A stretch of 64,000 nucleotides of DNA from Salinibacterium sp. UTAS2018. Its GTDB lineage: Bacteria > Actinomycetota > Actinomycetes > Actinomycetales > Microbacteriaceae. The translations under genes and the position numbers were made by a program. Positions 17,048-25,020 of the stretch are shown here, piece by piece (position 1 is the stretch's first letter; each line of letters starts with the position of its first letter). The DNA lies in the NCBI RefSeq assembly GCF_004118935.1, contig NZ_CP035375.1, positions 2,170,001 to 2,234,000 on the forward strand, given 5' to 3'. Below the pieces are notes generated by a model, which ran no database searches, was not told the DNA's origin, and was given only the letters and a program-made list of their open reading frames with translations.

Positions 17048-17503
17048 GTGCTAGCCGTTGCGCGCGTTGGAGAGCGCCCTTCAGTATCTAGCGTCGGCCC
17101 GCAAACCCAGCTCACTCAGTGTTCGACGCCGGAACTCTGGGGGCTGCTGGCTCAGCGGACCTTCGCGCTGCCTCACGTCGTCGAGGGGCATAGCCAGGTC
17201 TCTCCGGCATCCTCGCGTGCGGTATTTCTCAACGATCAGCGCCTCGAGCGCGCACCTGAGACCTCGCTGGCACCCGGCCAGCGCCTCGAGCCTGTCCACC
17301 TCCATGGGGTCTCTGACACGAGTCTTCACTTGTGCCTCCCCGCTGAGAGGGGCCGCGAGCTTGCTGGATTGGGGTGGGGTGAGCCGCACCAGTACGAAGA
17401 ATTCGGCACTGAGTTTCTGATTTACGGGCCGCGATCAATTGATGAGCTGGATGCCGTGGTGTCGATCATCGAGGAGAGTATCAACTTCGCTCGCGTCGAG
17501 TAG
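17048..17503 (+). CDS. DUF5519 / luciferase-domain-like protein
   Basis: About 151 residues from the GTG at 17048, 11 bases after the 66-aa gene. The C-terminal half has the pattern of the luciferase/DUF5519 domain: a histidine-rich strand (EPVHLHGVSDTSLHLCLP), then WGEPHQ, then IYGPRSIDELDAVVSIIEESINFA. The biochemical role of these proteins is unclear. The start is uncertain because no good ribosome-binding site is visible; the frame is open upstream through the 66-aa gene in another phase. It could be translated by coupling to the upstream gene. Confidence 0.55.
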   Translation: MLAVARVGERPSVSSVGPQTQLTQCSTPELWGLLAQRTFALPHVVEGHSQVSPASSRAVFLNDQRLERAPETSLAPGQRLEPVHLHGVSDTSLHLCLPAERGRELAGLGWGEPHQYEEFGTEFLIYGPRSIDELDAVVSIIEESINFARVE

Positions 17504-17595
17504 TTCTGTTATTCGGTCCATCATGCTTTCCACTTCGTAGGGCCGCTCCTACTCAGTACATGTCCGACTGCACTATCGCTGTCCACGTTCGCGGC

Positions 17596-17648
17596 GATTA
17601 ATTGTCACTTGCCCATCAATCGCTCGACATTTTCTCGACTCTGGGCCT
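17596..17648 (+). repeat. 58-base repeat, copy 2
   Basis: Second copy of the element seen at 16662-16716; 31 bases (17618-17648) are identical. It lies just upstream of the membrane-protein gene at 17697 and may include promoter sequence. Confidence 0.7.
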
Positions 17649-17696
17649 AGCCTATGAGTGGGGAAGGGGCTTACGTTCGATCGCGAGGATTTTCTC

Positions 17697-18158
17697 ATGT
17701 CACAGGACTCGATGACCAAGCTGGTGGAGTCGGCCGACCTGTCGCAGGCGAAAGTGATCGTGGCACGTACCCAGCGACTGATTGTGACGGCGGCGCTCGC
17801 AACGGTCGGCTACGGCGCTTTTCTTCTGACGGGCAAGGGCATTTGTGCTGGCCTGTTAACCAGCGAAGGCGGCTTTATCGACGCGGACCGCAACGTCATC
17901 GTCAGCGTGCCGCAGTGCGTGTCTCTGGCTCAGGCGCCCAGCGGCGTCATCTACGTCGCGATCGCTGTCACCACGATTTTTGCGATCGGTACAGCGCGGC
18001 GCCGGGCAAGCACGGTTGCGGAGGCGATGCGCTATCTCGACCGTGCCGCCGTCGGCATCGTCATCCTGACGGTCGCAGCCCTCATCCTCAGTTATGCCTG
18101 GTTCTCGCTGCTTCCAAGCACGGGTGCGGACGGCGGCGGCACGTTCCTCTACCCGTGA
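17697..18158 (+). CDS. Integral membrane protein of unknown function (DUF2975-like size)
   Basis: About 153 residues from the ATG at 17697 (upstream GCGAGG), with the frame open 39 bases further. Three to four hydrophobic segments are visible: LIVTAALATVGYGAFLL, VIYVAIAVTTIFAIG and VGIVILTVAALILSYAWF. The loop between the first two contains CAGLL ... VPQC, two cysteines that could form a disulphide outside the cell. No catalytic motif is recognised. It is followed by the MFS gene 80 bases later. Confidence 0.65.
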   Translation: MSQDSMTKLVESADLSQAKVIVARTQRLIVTAALATVGYGAFLLTGKGICAGLLTSEGGFIDADRNVIVSVPQCVSLAQAPSGVIYVAIAVTTIFAIGTARRRASTVAEAMRYLDRAAVGIVILTVAALILSYAWFSLLPSTGADGGGTFLYP

Positions 18159-18238
18159 ACTTCGGCGCTGTAAATCCCGACATCCCGCTGCGGCCGTTGC
18201 CGTAATTAGCAGGGGCGGGTTGCTGCGAGAATTAGCGC

Positions 18239-19432
18239 ATGACCGCCACCGCCGCCGCTACTCCGGCTCGCCTTCGCGCTGCCACGATTGCGACCTTCGT
18301 CGTCTTTGGAATCAACGGTTTGGTGTTCGCTAGTTGGGCGGCTCGCATCCCGGCGGTCACCGAAACGCTGGGCCTCACTCCCGGCCAGATGGGCGGCCTG
18401 TTGCTGTGCCTCGCGGTGGGTTCTCTCGTCGCGCTCCCGACCGCCGGCTACATCACCGAACGAATCGGCGCCGCCAACACAGTGCGTGCCGGGGGGCTGC
18501 TCGCTGCCCTCGCCGGAGTAGGAATCGCGCTATCGCTATCCGCTGCGACCACCGTCGGCACCGCGATTTCCCTCTTCGTTTTTGGTATCGGCATTGGGCT
18601 CTGGGATGTCGCCATCAACATTGAAGGCGCCGACGTCGAACATCGACTGGGGCGCACCATCATGCCGCAGCTGCACGCGGCCTTCAGCGGGGGAGCATTC
18701 CTCGGTGCCATCATCGGTGCGGGCCTCGCCAACCTCGGCGTCGGGCTGCCGGCTCACCTCTTCGTCATCGCCCTCGTTGTAGCGGTGGCGACGCAATGGC
18801 TTCCGCGCTACTTCGTGCCGCGCATCCCGGAGCCAGCGCAGCCCGAGAGCGACGTTGCTTCGCCGAAGGTGCGCAGCGCCTGGAGCGACCGCCGCACCCT
18901 ACTGATCGGTGTTGTAGTGCTCGGCGCGACCCTCACGGAGGGCGCCGGAAACGACTGGATTGCCAAGGCCGCTGTCGACGGACTCGAGGTGACCGAAGCC
19001 AACGGGGCCTTCATGTTCGCCACCTTCGTGCTGGCAATGACCGCCATGCGCTTATTCGGTGGCCGGGCGATCGATGCCTTCGGTCGCGTTCCTGTATTAC
19101 GGGGCAGCATGGTCGCGGCTGCCGTCGGACTCACCGTCTTCGTCTTCGCTCCGACCCTGTGGCTCGCTCTGATCGGGGTAGCCCTCTGGGGAGTCGGCGC
19201 TGCACTCGCTTTCCCCATGGGGATGTCGGCTGCCGCTGACGACCCCAAGCACGCTGCGGCCAGAGTCTCTGTCGTTGCCACTATCGGTTATGTGGCATTT
19301 CTGGCGGGCCCGCCATTGCTGGGGTTCCTCGGCGACGCTGTCGGAATCAGGGTCGCGCTGCTCGCTATCGGGGTGCCGATTCTGGTGGCGCTCGTGCTGG
19401 CAGGTGCGGCAAAGCCGCTGCCCAAGAACTAG
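18239..19432 (+). CDS. MFS transporter (YbjJ-like)
   Basis: A 397-residue major facilitator protein with about 12 membrane helices. The N-terminus FVVFGINGLVFASWAARIPAVTETLGL and the helix GIGLWDVAINIEGADVE are typical of the YbjJ/inner-membrane-protein branch, in which an acidic/asparagine pair replaces the usual motif A. The substrate is unknown. It is convergent with the small minus-strand gene at 19490, with no clear terminator between them. Confidence 0.85.
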   Translation: MTATAAATPARLRAATIATFVVFGINGLVFASWAARIPAVTETLGLTPGQMGGLLLCLAVGSLVALPTAGYITERIGAANTVRAGGLLAALAGVGIALSLSAATTVGTAISLFVFGIGIGLWDVAINIEGADVEHRLGRTIMPQLHAAFSGGAFLGAIIGAGLANLGVGLPAHLFVIALVVAVATQWLPRYFVPRIPEPAQPESDVASPKVRSAWSDRRTLLIGVVVLGATLTEGAGNDWIAKAAVDGLEVTEANGAFMFATFVLAMTAMRLFGGRAIDAFGRVPVLRGSMVAAAVGLTVFVFAPTLWLALIGVALWGVGAALAFPMGMSAAADDPKHAAARVSVVATIGYVAFLAGPPLLGFLGDAVGIRVALLAIGVPILVALVLAGAAKPLPKN

Positions 19433-19489
19433 CTCGCCGGAGATTAGCGGAAGCGCGGCGGTTGTGGCGCGTGCTGCGGTTGCGGCGCG

Positions 19490-19852
19490 TTAAACCTTTT
19501 CGTCGACGATGCCCACGAAACGGCTGCCAATGCCGTCGACCTCTGAGCGGTACACGCCCTCAGCGGGAGCGGGAAGCTCATCGGCGTCATGCCAATCGCA
19601 CGTCAGGTACGTGAACGCCGGCCACCACTTCTTGGGGCGCGATGCCTCCGTGAAGCCGCAGACCGTGCAGGTCAGCTGCATCCACACGGGGCGCTTGCCG
19701 GTGCGGTTGGCGCGCGACTGAACCAGCCACGCTGGCGGGTTGGATTCAAGTTCTTCGAACTCGGCATCAGACATCCGCGACGGAATGCCGTGCCTCGTGG
19801 CCATCTCCAGAGGGATGTCGAGGCGAAGCGCAGCTTCCCGTTTCGTAATCAT
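19490..19852 (-). CDS. Hypothetical protein with putative zinc-ribbon-like Cys/His site
   Basis: A 120-residue soluble protein. The N-terminal part (ITKREAALRLDIPLEMATRHGIPSRMSDAEFEEL) looks like a small helical DNA-binding-like region. The second half has CTVCGF and LTCDWH, which could coordinate a metal. I do not recognise the family. It stands alone, downstream of the cupin gene on the same strand. Confidence 0.65.
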   Translation of the reverse strand: MITKREAALRLDIPLEMATRHGIPSRMSDAEFEELESNPPAWLVQSRANRTGKRPVWMQLTCTVCGFTEASRPKKWWPAFTYLTCDWHDADELPAPAEGVYRSEVDGIGSRFVGIVDEKV

Positions 19853-19906
19853 GCTTCTACGGTACGCGACCCGGGCGGCGGCAACAGCCCCCGTTAGGTC
19901 GGCACG

Positions 19907-20263
19907 CTAGCTGATGTAGACCTTGCGCAGGGTTTCAGTGATGGTCCACGTGGTCTGCATGCCCTCGGTGAGCCGCACAACATCACCGGGGCCGACAGCG
20001 ATCGTGCGATCATCCGCAGCGAAGTGGATGCTGGCGCGCCCGCTAATCACAACAAAGACCTCATCGACCTCGGTGTCTGTCGCGGTGCCCACGCTCATCT
20101 CCCAGACGCCGATCTCGCTGTCGCCGAGGGTATCGAGCACGGCGTAGCCCGCGGTGGGAGTGCCCTCCACCACTTCGTCGGCCCCGAGGGCTTCGTGGGT
20201 GATGGGAACGGCGCTCGCCGCAAGGGGCGTGGCGGGCGTGAGAAGGGCTGCGGGTTCGGTCAT
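19907..20263 (-). CDS. Cupin domain-containing protein (DUF861-type)
   Basis: A 118-residue single-domain cupin. The characteristic segments are GVWEMSVGTATDTEVDEVFVVISGRASI and GPGDVVRLTEGMQTTWTITETLRKVYI, as in the cupin_3/DUF861 group. The metal-binding histidines of classical cupins are mostly absent, as is usual in this group. The start lies 5 bases after the YhgE gene stop, so it may be the last gene of the TetR operon. Role unknown. Confidence 0.8.
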   Translation of the reverse strand: MTEPAALLTPATPLAASAVPITHEALGADEVVEGTPTAGYAVLDTLGDSEIGVWEMSVGTATDTEVDEVFVVISGRASIHFAADDRTIAVGPGDVVRLTEGMQTTWTITETLRKVYIS

Positions 20264-20267
20264 GGGC

Positions 20268-22127
20268 TCAGCCTATGAGACTGGGCTGCAGATCGCGCAG
20301 GGTGCGGCGGTGGGTCATCCGTGTCACTCCGATCGCGGCGAGAATCAGTGCACCAGCGAGCCACGCGCCGAGCACGATGGCGTCGGTGCCGACCCTGGCA
20401 AGGTCACCGCCGTACATGAGCTGACGCATGGCATCCACGACGTACCCCATCGGCAGCACGTGATGCAGGGCGGCCAGCGGCGCGGGCAAGGTTTGCCAGG
20501 GGAAGGTGCCGCCAGCGGTGACGAGTTGCAGCACCATCAGCACGAGCCCGAGGAACTGCCCGACGGAGCCGAACCAAATGTTGAGCGCGAGAATGATCGC
20601 GGCATAGGTGAAGCTCGCGGCCACCATCACGCCGAGCGTACCGAGCGGATGAGTGAACGTGAAACCCAGAGCAATGGCGAGGACGCCGAAGAGGGCAACC
20701 ATCTGAATTGCTCCCAGCACGGCGGGAGTAAGCCAGCCGGCGAGGGTAATTCGAATGGGCGAGCGCAGCGCGGTGACGGCACGCTTGGAGACAGGCTTCA
20801 CGATGAGGAAGAGAGCGTAAATGCCGATCCAGCCCGCGAGAGCAGCGAAGAACGGCGCCAGACCGGCACCGTAGTTGCTCGCCTTCGTAACGGCGCTCGA
20901 TTCGACAGCAACCGGGTCGGCGATGGCTTCAGCCTGAAGAGCGCGCAGCTCGGAGCTCGAATCGGGCAGCGCCGTGACGCCGCTCGCCAAGCCATCCCGC
21001 AGCTCGGCGGTGCCATCGGCAAGGGTCGAAAGGCCGCCTTCGAGAGTGCTGACACCGTCGCTGAGCTGCGATGCTCCGGATGTTGCAGCGTCTGTCGCCG
21101 TCGCAATCTTCTCTGCCCCGGAGGCAAGAGTGGCGGCGCTGCTTGCGAGGGTGTTCGCACCCGCGGCAAGTTCATCAACCTGCGAGACGGCGGACTGAAC
21201 GGTGCCGTTGCCCTCGGCGATGCGATCGCTCAGCGGATCGAGGGCCGTAAGCACGTCCTCGATCTCTGTCGTGTCGAGACCCTGCTCGGTGAGCGCGGTG
21301 ATGAGATCGGCGCGAGCGGTGGGCAGAGCATCCGCGATGGTCTGGGCGGCGGTGCCCGCACGATCGGCGTAGCCGGCGAGCACGGTGTTGCCGTCGGCAA
21401 CCTGCGCGGCTCCCGCTGAAAGCTTGTCGGCGCCGCTGGCGAGGCTCTCGGTGGCGGAGCTCAGCTCGGTCAATCCCGAGGTCAGCGTGCTCGCGCCATC
21501 CGCTAGCTCGCCAGCCCCCGAGGTGGCATCGCGAGAGCCATCGAGAAGCTGGCTAGCGCCGTCAGCGGCATCCGATAGTTCACCGCGGATGTCGGAGATA
21601 GCCGTCAGCAGAGTGCCGGCCGCTTCTTCTCCCACGAGTTCCGCTACCGAGCGCCGAATCTGCTCGACGGCTTGCTTGCCGATCGTGGACGCCAAGTAGT
21701 TGTTGGCGTCATTGGTTTCGAGATCGATTTCTGCCTGGTGCGGATCGGTGCCCGCGATCGAGCGCAGAGCATCCGAAAAATCGCTGGGGATAGTGACGGT
21801 GAAGTCGACGTTGCCCTCAGCGAGAGCTGTTTGCGCGTCGGCGGGGGAGAGCACGTGCCAGTCGAAGTCGTTACCCGCGAGAAGGTCTTTGGCTACCTCT
21901 TCACCGTAATTGACGGCGGCGTCATCTCCGTCGGCGGCAACACCGTCATCAGCGACGACCAAGCCGACCGGCACTTCGGTGAAACTGCCGTAGGGATCTT
22001 GATTAGCCCAGAGGTACACGCCGCCGTACAACACCGGCACGAGCATGAGGGCAAGCAGTGCCAGCACGCCCATGCGGGAGGACGTCAGCCGCCGCAGTTC
22101 AGCAGCGATCATCGAGGGAACCTTCAT
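20268..22127 (-). CDS. YhgE/Pip family membrane protein
   Basis: A 619-residue protein of the YhgE/Pip (phage-infection-protein) group, related to ABC-2 permeases. One N-terminal helix (MGVLALLALMLVPVLYGGVYLW) is followed by a large extracellular region rich in heptad-like Ala/Ser/Gly/Leu repeats (LADGASTLTSGL, ASGADKLSAGA, LSDGVSTLEGG, LADGTAELRDG), then about five C-terminal helices. The gene overlaps the degenerate ATPase gene by 4 bases (ATGA). Homologues are phage receptors in some Firmicutes and type VII-secretion partners in others. The pairing with an ATPase-like gene suggests an ABC-type complex. Confidence 0.88.
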   Translation of the reverse strand: MKVPSMIAAELRRLTSSRMGVLALLALMLVPVLYGGVYLWANQDPYGSFTEVPVGLVVADDGVAADGDDAAVNYGEEVAKDLLAGNDFDWHVLSPADAQTALAEGNVDFTVTIPSDFSDALRSIAGTDPHQAEIDLETNDANNYLASTIGKQAVEQIRRSVAELVGEEAAGTLLTAISDIRGELSDAADGASQLLDGSRDATSGAGELADGASTLTSGLTELSSATESLASGADKLSAGAAQVADGNTVLAGYADRAGTAAQTIADALPTARADLITALTEQGLDTTEIEDVLTALDPLSDRIAEGNGTVQSAVSQVDELAAGANTLASSAATLASGAEKIATATDAATSGASQLSDGVSTLEGGLSTLADGTAELRDGLASGVTALPDSSSELRALQAEAIADPVAVESSAVTKASNYGAGLAPFFAALAGWIGIYALFLIVKPVSKRAVTALRSPIRITLAGWLTPAVLGAIQMVALFGVLAIALGFTFTHPLGTLGVMVAASFTYAAIILALNIWFGSVGQFLGLVLMVLQLVTAGGTFPWQTLPAPLAALHHVLPMGYVVDAMRQLMYGGDLARVGTDAIVLGAWLAGALILAAIGVTRMTHRRTLRDLQPSLIG

Positions 22128-22831
22128 GCGTTGTCTACTCCTACGCCGCCGCCACTTTGGGCCCAGGCAGCGGTACGTTCGTCAAATGCTCCGAGGCTGC
22201 CACGCAACGTGGCTTCGGCGGCTTCAGCACGCTCGATGACGTCGGCGTGGGTGATGGCCCATTCAGAGGCGCGACCGGCGACCGCCAAGACCGCGAGGCC
22301 GCGCTCCGCAAATTCACCGAAGAGTTGCCACCAGTCGAGGGGCTGGCCACCATGACGGTCAGGCGCCACGATGACGAGCGCTTCGACGTGAGGTCGCAGC
22401 ACCGCGAGTTCGCACAGCACGCGCAATCGCGTCGTGGGCTCAATGTCAGCGATCGCGGTGGAGGCGAGAGGGCGGAGGCCCAGCTCATCCAGCCAGCGGC
22501 GCGCGGCGAGCGGGTCGGAGCGACGGCCAGCAAACATCAACTCTTCGGCCACGACGCCCACGAGCGGCACTCCGGCATCCGGATCAGAAACTCCCGGAGC
22601 GTCGACGAGGGCGACGCGACGACGGAGGGCGCGGGCATCGGGCTTTCCCTCGATCGTGACGCTGCCCGAATCGGGGCGCATGCGGCCGGAGGCGATGAGC
22701 CCCAGCACGGTGGGGCGCTGCTCGGTTTCGGCCACCGCCAGGGTCACGCTGCCGCTGGTAAAGGTGGTGGATGTCGCGGGCAAGTCTTCGGCGTCGCGAC
22801 CTTTCGTCACTCCGCTCAGTTCGACGCGCAT
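22124..22831 (-). CDS. Degenerate ABC-transporter ATPase-like protein
   Basis: A 235-residue protein that keeps the ABC ATPase layout (SGSVTIEGKPDARALRRRVALVDAPGVSDPD ... RRWLDELGLRPLAS) but lacks the Walker A GxxGxGKS/T motif (AETEQRPTVLGLIAS stands there) and the LSGGQ signature (IEPTTRLRVLCELAVLRP instead). A partial Walker B (VEALVIVAPDRHG) lacks the catalytic acidic pair. It is unlikely to hydrolyse ATP and may be a structural partner of the YhgE protein. It overlaps both neighbours, TetR (TGATG) and YhgE (ATGA). Confidence 0.75.
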   Translation of the reverse strand: MRVELSGVTKGRDAEDLPATSTTFTSGSVTLAVAETEQRPTVLGLIASGRMRPDSGSVTIEGKPDARALRRRVALVDAPGVSDPDAGVPLVGVVAEELMFAGRRSDPLAARRWLDELGLRPLASTAIADIEPTTRLRVLCELAVLRPHVEALVIVAPDRHGGQPLDWWQLFGEFAERGLAVLAVAGRASEWAITHADVIERAEAAEATLRGSLGAFDERTAAWAQSGGGVGVDNA

Positions 22832-23469
22832 CAGCGGTCGCCGCCAGACGCGGGAGCGCCCAGAATCTCGGGATGCTCTTCAAGTAGGGCGACGGTTTCG
22901 CGCCACGACAGCCCGGCCATGCTGAGCGTCGTGCGTACGGCGAGCGAGCGCGCTTCGGGCAGGGACGCGTCAACGCGAGTGATGGCGGCGCGGGCGGCCT
23001 CTTCGACGAGGCGAGCGAGGGTCGCGACATCCACATCGGTGCGCAGAGTGTTGTCGTTTTGGCCGCGCTGCAGAATGGCGGCGACGGCCGCACGCAGCGG
23101 CGCGAGAGCCTTGCCGGTGGAGGCCAGGTGTGCGTCGTCGAGGGCAATGGATGCCGCGACCTGCACGTGGGCGGCCTCTTGCCAGAGCAACGAGGTGAGC
23201 CGCGCGAGAGCGAGGGGCGCAGCGGTGTCAGAAACGCTCAGGGCGATGCGGTTGAAGCGTTCGGCGCCGGTGTCGATGATCTCGCCGACGAGAGTATTGC
23301 GGTCGGCGAAATGGCCGTAGAGGGCGCGGCGCGAGAGGCCGGCACTGCGGGCGATCGTGTCGATCGACGCGTGCGGGTCGTGCGCAATAGCGGCGGTGGC
23401 GGCGCTCAGGATGCCGGCACGGTTGTCGACGGCATCCTGCCGCGGGCGACGGGGAGCGGGGGTGGTCAT
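22831..23469 (-). CDS. TetR/AcrR family transcriptional regulator
   Basis: A 212-residue TetR-type repressor. The N-terminal helix-turn-helix is visible at HASIDTIARSAGLSRRALYGHFADRNTLVGEI, residues about 34-65, followed by a helical ligand-binding domain. It is the first gene of the operon with the ATPase-like and YhgE genes. A perfect 17-bp inverted repeat lies just upstream (23477-23514), so it very likely represses its own operon. Ligand unknown. Confidence 0.9.
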   Translation of the reverse strand: MTTPAPRRPRQDAVDNRAGILSAATAAIAHDPHASIDTIARSAGLSRRALYGHFADRNTLVGEIIDTGAERFNRIALSVSDTAAPLALARLTSLLWQEAAHVQVAASIALDDAHLASTGKALAPLRAAVAAILQRGQNDNTLRTDVDVATLARLVEEAARAAITRVDASLPEARSLAVRTTLSMAGLSWRETVALLEEHPEILGAPASGGDR

Positions 23470-23476
23470 TCCCTCA

Positions 23477-23514
23477 CTGTAATAACTTGCACACTGCTGT
23501 GCAAGTTATTACAG
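23477..23514. promoter_or_regulatory. TetR operator, perfect 17-bp inverted repeat
   Basis: CTGTAATAACTTGCACA (23477-23493) and its exact reverse complement TGTGCAAGTTATTACAG (23498-23514) are separated by the 4-base spacer CTGC. The site sits 8 bases upstream of the tetR start codon, within the expected promoter, which is typical of autoregulated TetR repressors. Confidence 0.8.
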
Positions 23515-23559
23515 GTGACGTTCAGGTGCCGAACGACACCCCCGCTTCACCGTCAGAGA

Positions 23560-24918
23560 CTACGAATCGAAACCGAGCCCCAGAGCATCCAGCGTCTTCA
23601 GAATCACGTTGCGGCGACCCTGATTGTGGTCGGCCTGATTGAGAGACCAGCGCGTGCCCTGAACGCCCATTGACGCGATCGGCTCGGGAGGGAACGGCAA
23701 CGGCATTTTCTTCACCATCTCGAGCTCGGTGCGCTCAGTCGTGAGACCGTCGAGTTTGTCGAGCATCACCTGAGCGGCGAAGCGAGTTGCGCCAACACCC
23801 AAGCCGGTGAAGCCGGCCGAGTACGCGACGCGACCCTTGCGAGCCAGCCCGAAGAACGCACTGAACTGCGTCGACGCGTCAATGGCGCCGGCCCAGCGGT
23901 GGCTGAACTTGAGACCTTCAAGCTGCGGGAACGTCGTAAAGAAGTGACTCGCGAGCTTCTCAAAGCTCTCGGGACGGTTCTCATACTCATCGCGAACCTT
24001 GCGGCCATAGTGGTAAATGGCGTCATATCCGCCGAACAGAATGCGGTTATCGGCGCTCAAGCGGTAGTAGTGGAACTGATTGGCCATGTCGGCAAGACCT
24101 TGGCGGTTCGACCAGCCGATCGAGGCGAGCTGCTCCGGGCTCAAGGGCTCCGTCATGAGCACATAGTCGTAAACGGGCACCGTGTGCAGGCGCGTGCGCT
24201 TGAGCAACGACGGAAAGGCGTTAGTCGCGAGTGCAACCTTGGCGGCGTGAACGCGACCATGCTTGCTGTGCACGATGGCGGCATCCGTGGGACCGCCGGA
24301 TGTTGCGACCTCCCGCACAGGCGAGTGCTCAAAGATCTCGACCCCGAGTTCGGTCGCGATGCGCGCCAGCTCATGAACGAGCTTGGCGGGGTGAATGATC
24401 GCGTTGATGCGCTTGTTCCAGATGGCGGCAAGGTACGTGGGCGAGTTCACTTCGGCGCGGGTCGCGGCTTCGTCGAGAAAGACGGTGTCGGCGTCGGTCG
24501 TAGTCTCTTTGAGCCACGCGATCTCGTGCTCTTCGATCGCGAGGTCAAGCGAACCGGTGCGCTCGAAATCGACATCAAGTTTCAAGGACTTGACCGTCTC
24601 TTCGATCTCGTCGAGGTTCTGCAGGCCGAGGCGTTCGAGCTGGTCGTATTCGGTCGGCCAGCGGCTCAGACCGTTTTCTTCACCGTGGGTGAGGCTGGCT
24701 TCACAGAAACCACCGTTGCGGCCCGAGGCGGCCCAGCCGAGTTCGCGGGCTTCGAGAAGTACTACGCGAGCGTCGGGGTTGCGCTGCTTCGCGAGCACCG
24801 CCGTCCAGAGGCCGAGATATCCTCCTCCCACAATGGCAAGGTCGGCGGTGACGTCTGACTTCAGCGCGCTAAAGGTGCGGGCTCCGGCGACGTCATCGAT
24901 CCAGAACGGCTTCTGCAT
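23560..24918 (-). CDS. FAD-dependent oxidoreductase (DAO family, gamma-glutamylputrescine-oxidase-like)
   Basis: About 452 residues from the ATG at 24918, preceded by GAGGG at 4 bases; the frame is open to 24987. The FAD-binding motif is VAIVGGGYLGLWTAVLAK-like, read as LAIVGGGYLGLWTAVLA near residue 27, followed by GWAASGRNGGFCEASLTHGEEN, a hallmark of the PuuB/ordL group. The C-terminus has YSAGFTGLGVGATRFAAQVMLD. In the family, members oxidise glutamylated or free polyamines. It is the last gene of the potABCD operon, which supports a polyamine substrate. The product ends 45 bases before the tetR promoter region. Confidence 0.85.
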   Translation of the reverse strand: MQKPFWIDDVAGARTFSALKSDVTADLAIVGGGYLGLWTAVLAKQRNPDARVVLLEARELGWAASGRNGGFCEASLTHGEENGLSRWPTEYDQLERLGLQNLDEIEETVKSLKLDVDFERTGSLDLAIEEHEIAWLKETTTDADTVFLDEAATRAEVNSPTYLAAIWNKRINAIIHPAKLVHELARIATELGVEIFEHSPVREVATSGGPTDAAIVHSKHGRVHAAKVALATNAFPSLLKRTRLHTVPVYDYVLMTEPLSPEQLASIGWSNRQGLADMANQFHYYRLSADNRILFGGYDAIYHYGRKVRDEYENRPESFEKLASHFFTTFPQLEGLKFSHRWAGAIDASTQFSAFFGLARKGRVAYSAGFTGLGVGATRFAAQVMLDKLDGLTTERTELEMVKKMPLPFPPEPIASMGVQGTRWSLNQADHNQGRRNVILKTLDALGLGFDS

Positions 24919-25020
24919 CGAACCCTCAAGGGAGTGGCTGATGACGGATGCGGCTGGTGCATTTCTTTCGAACACTACTTTGCCCATGGGGCACTTTCCT
25001 CTCTCGCCTGGCGGCGAGCT

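Noticed and set aside
20154..21419. 421-residue plus-strand open frame opposite yhgE
   Set aside because: Shadow of the repeat-rich YhgE coding sequence, with Gly/Arg/His-rich composition and no start signal.
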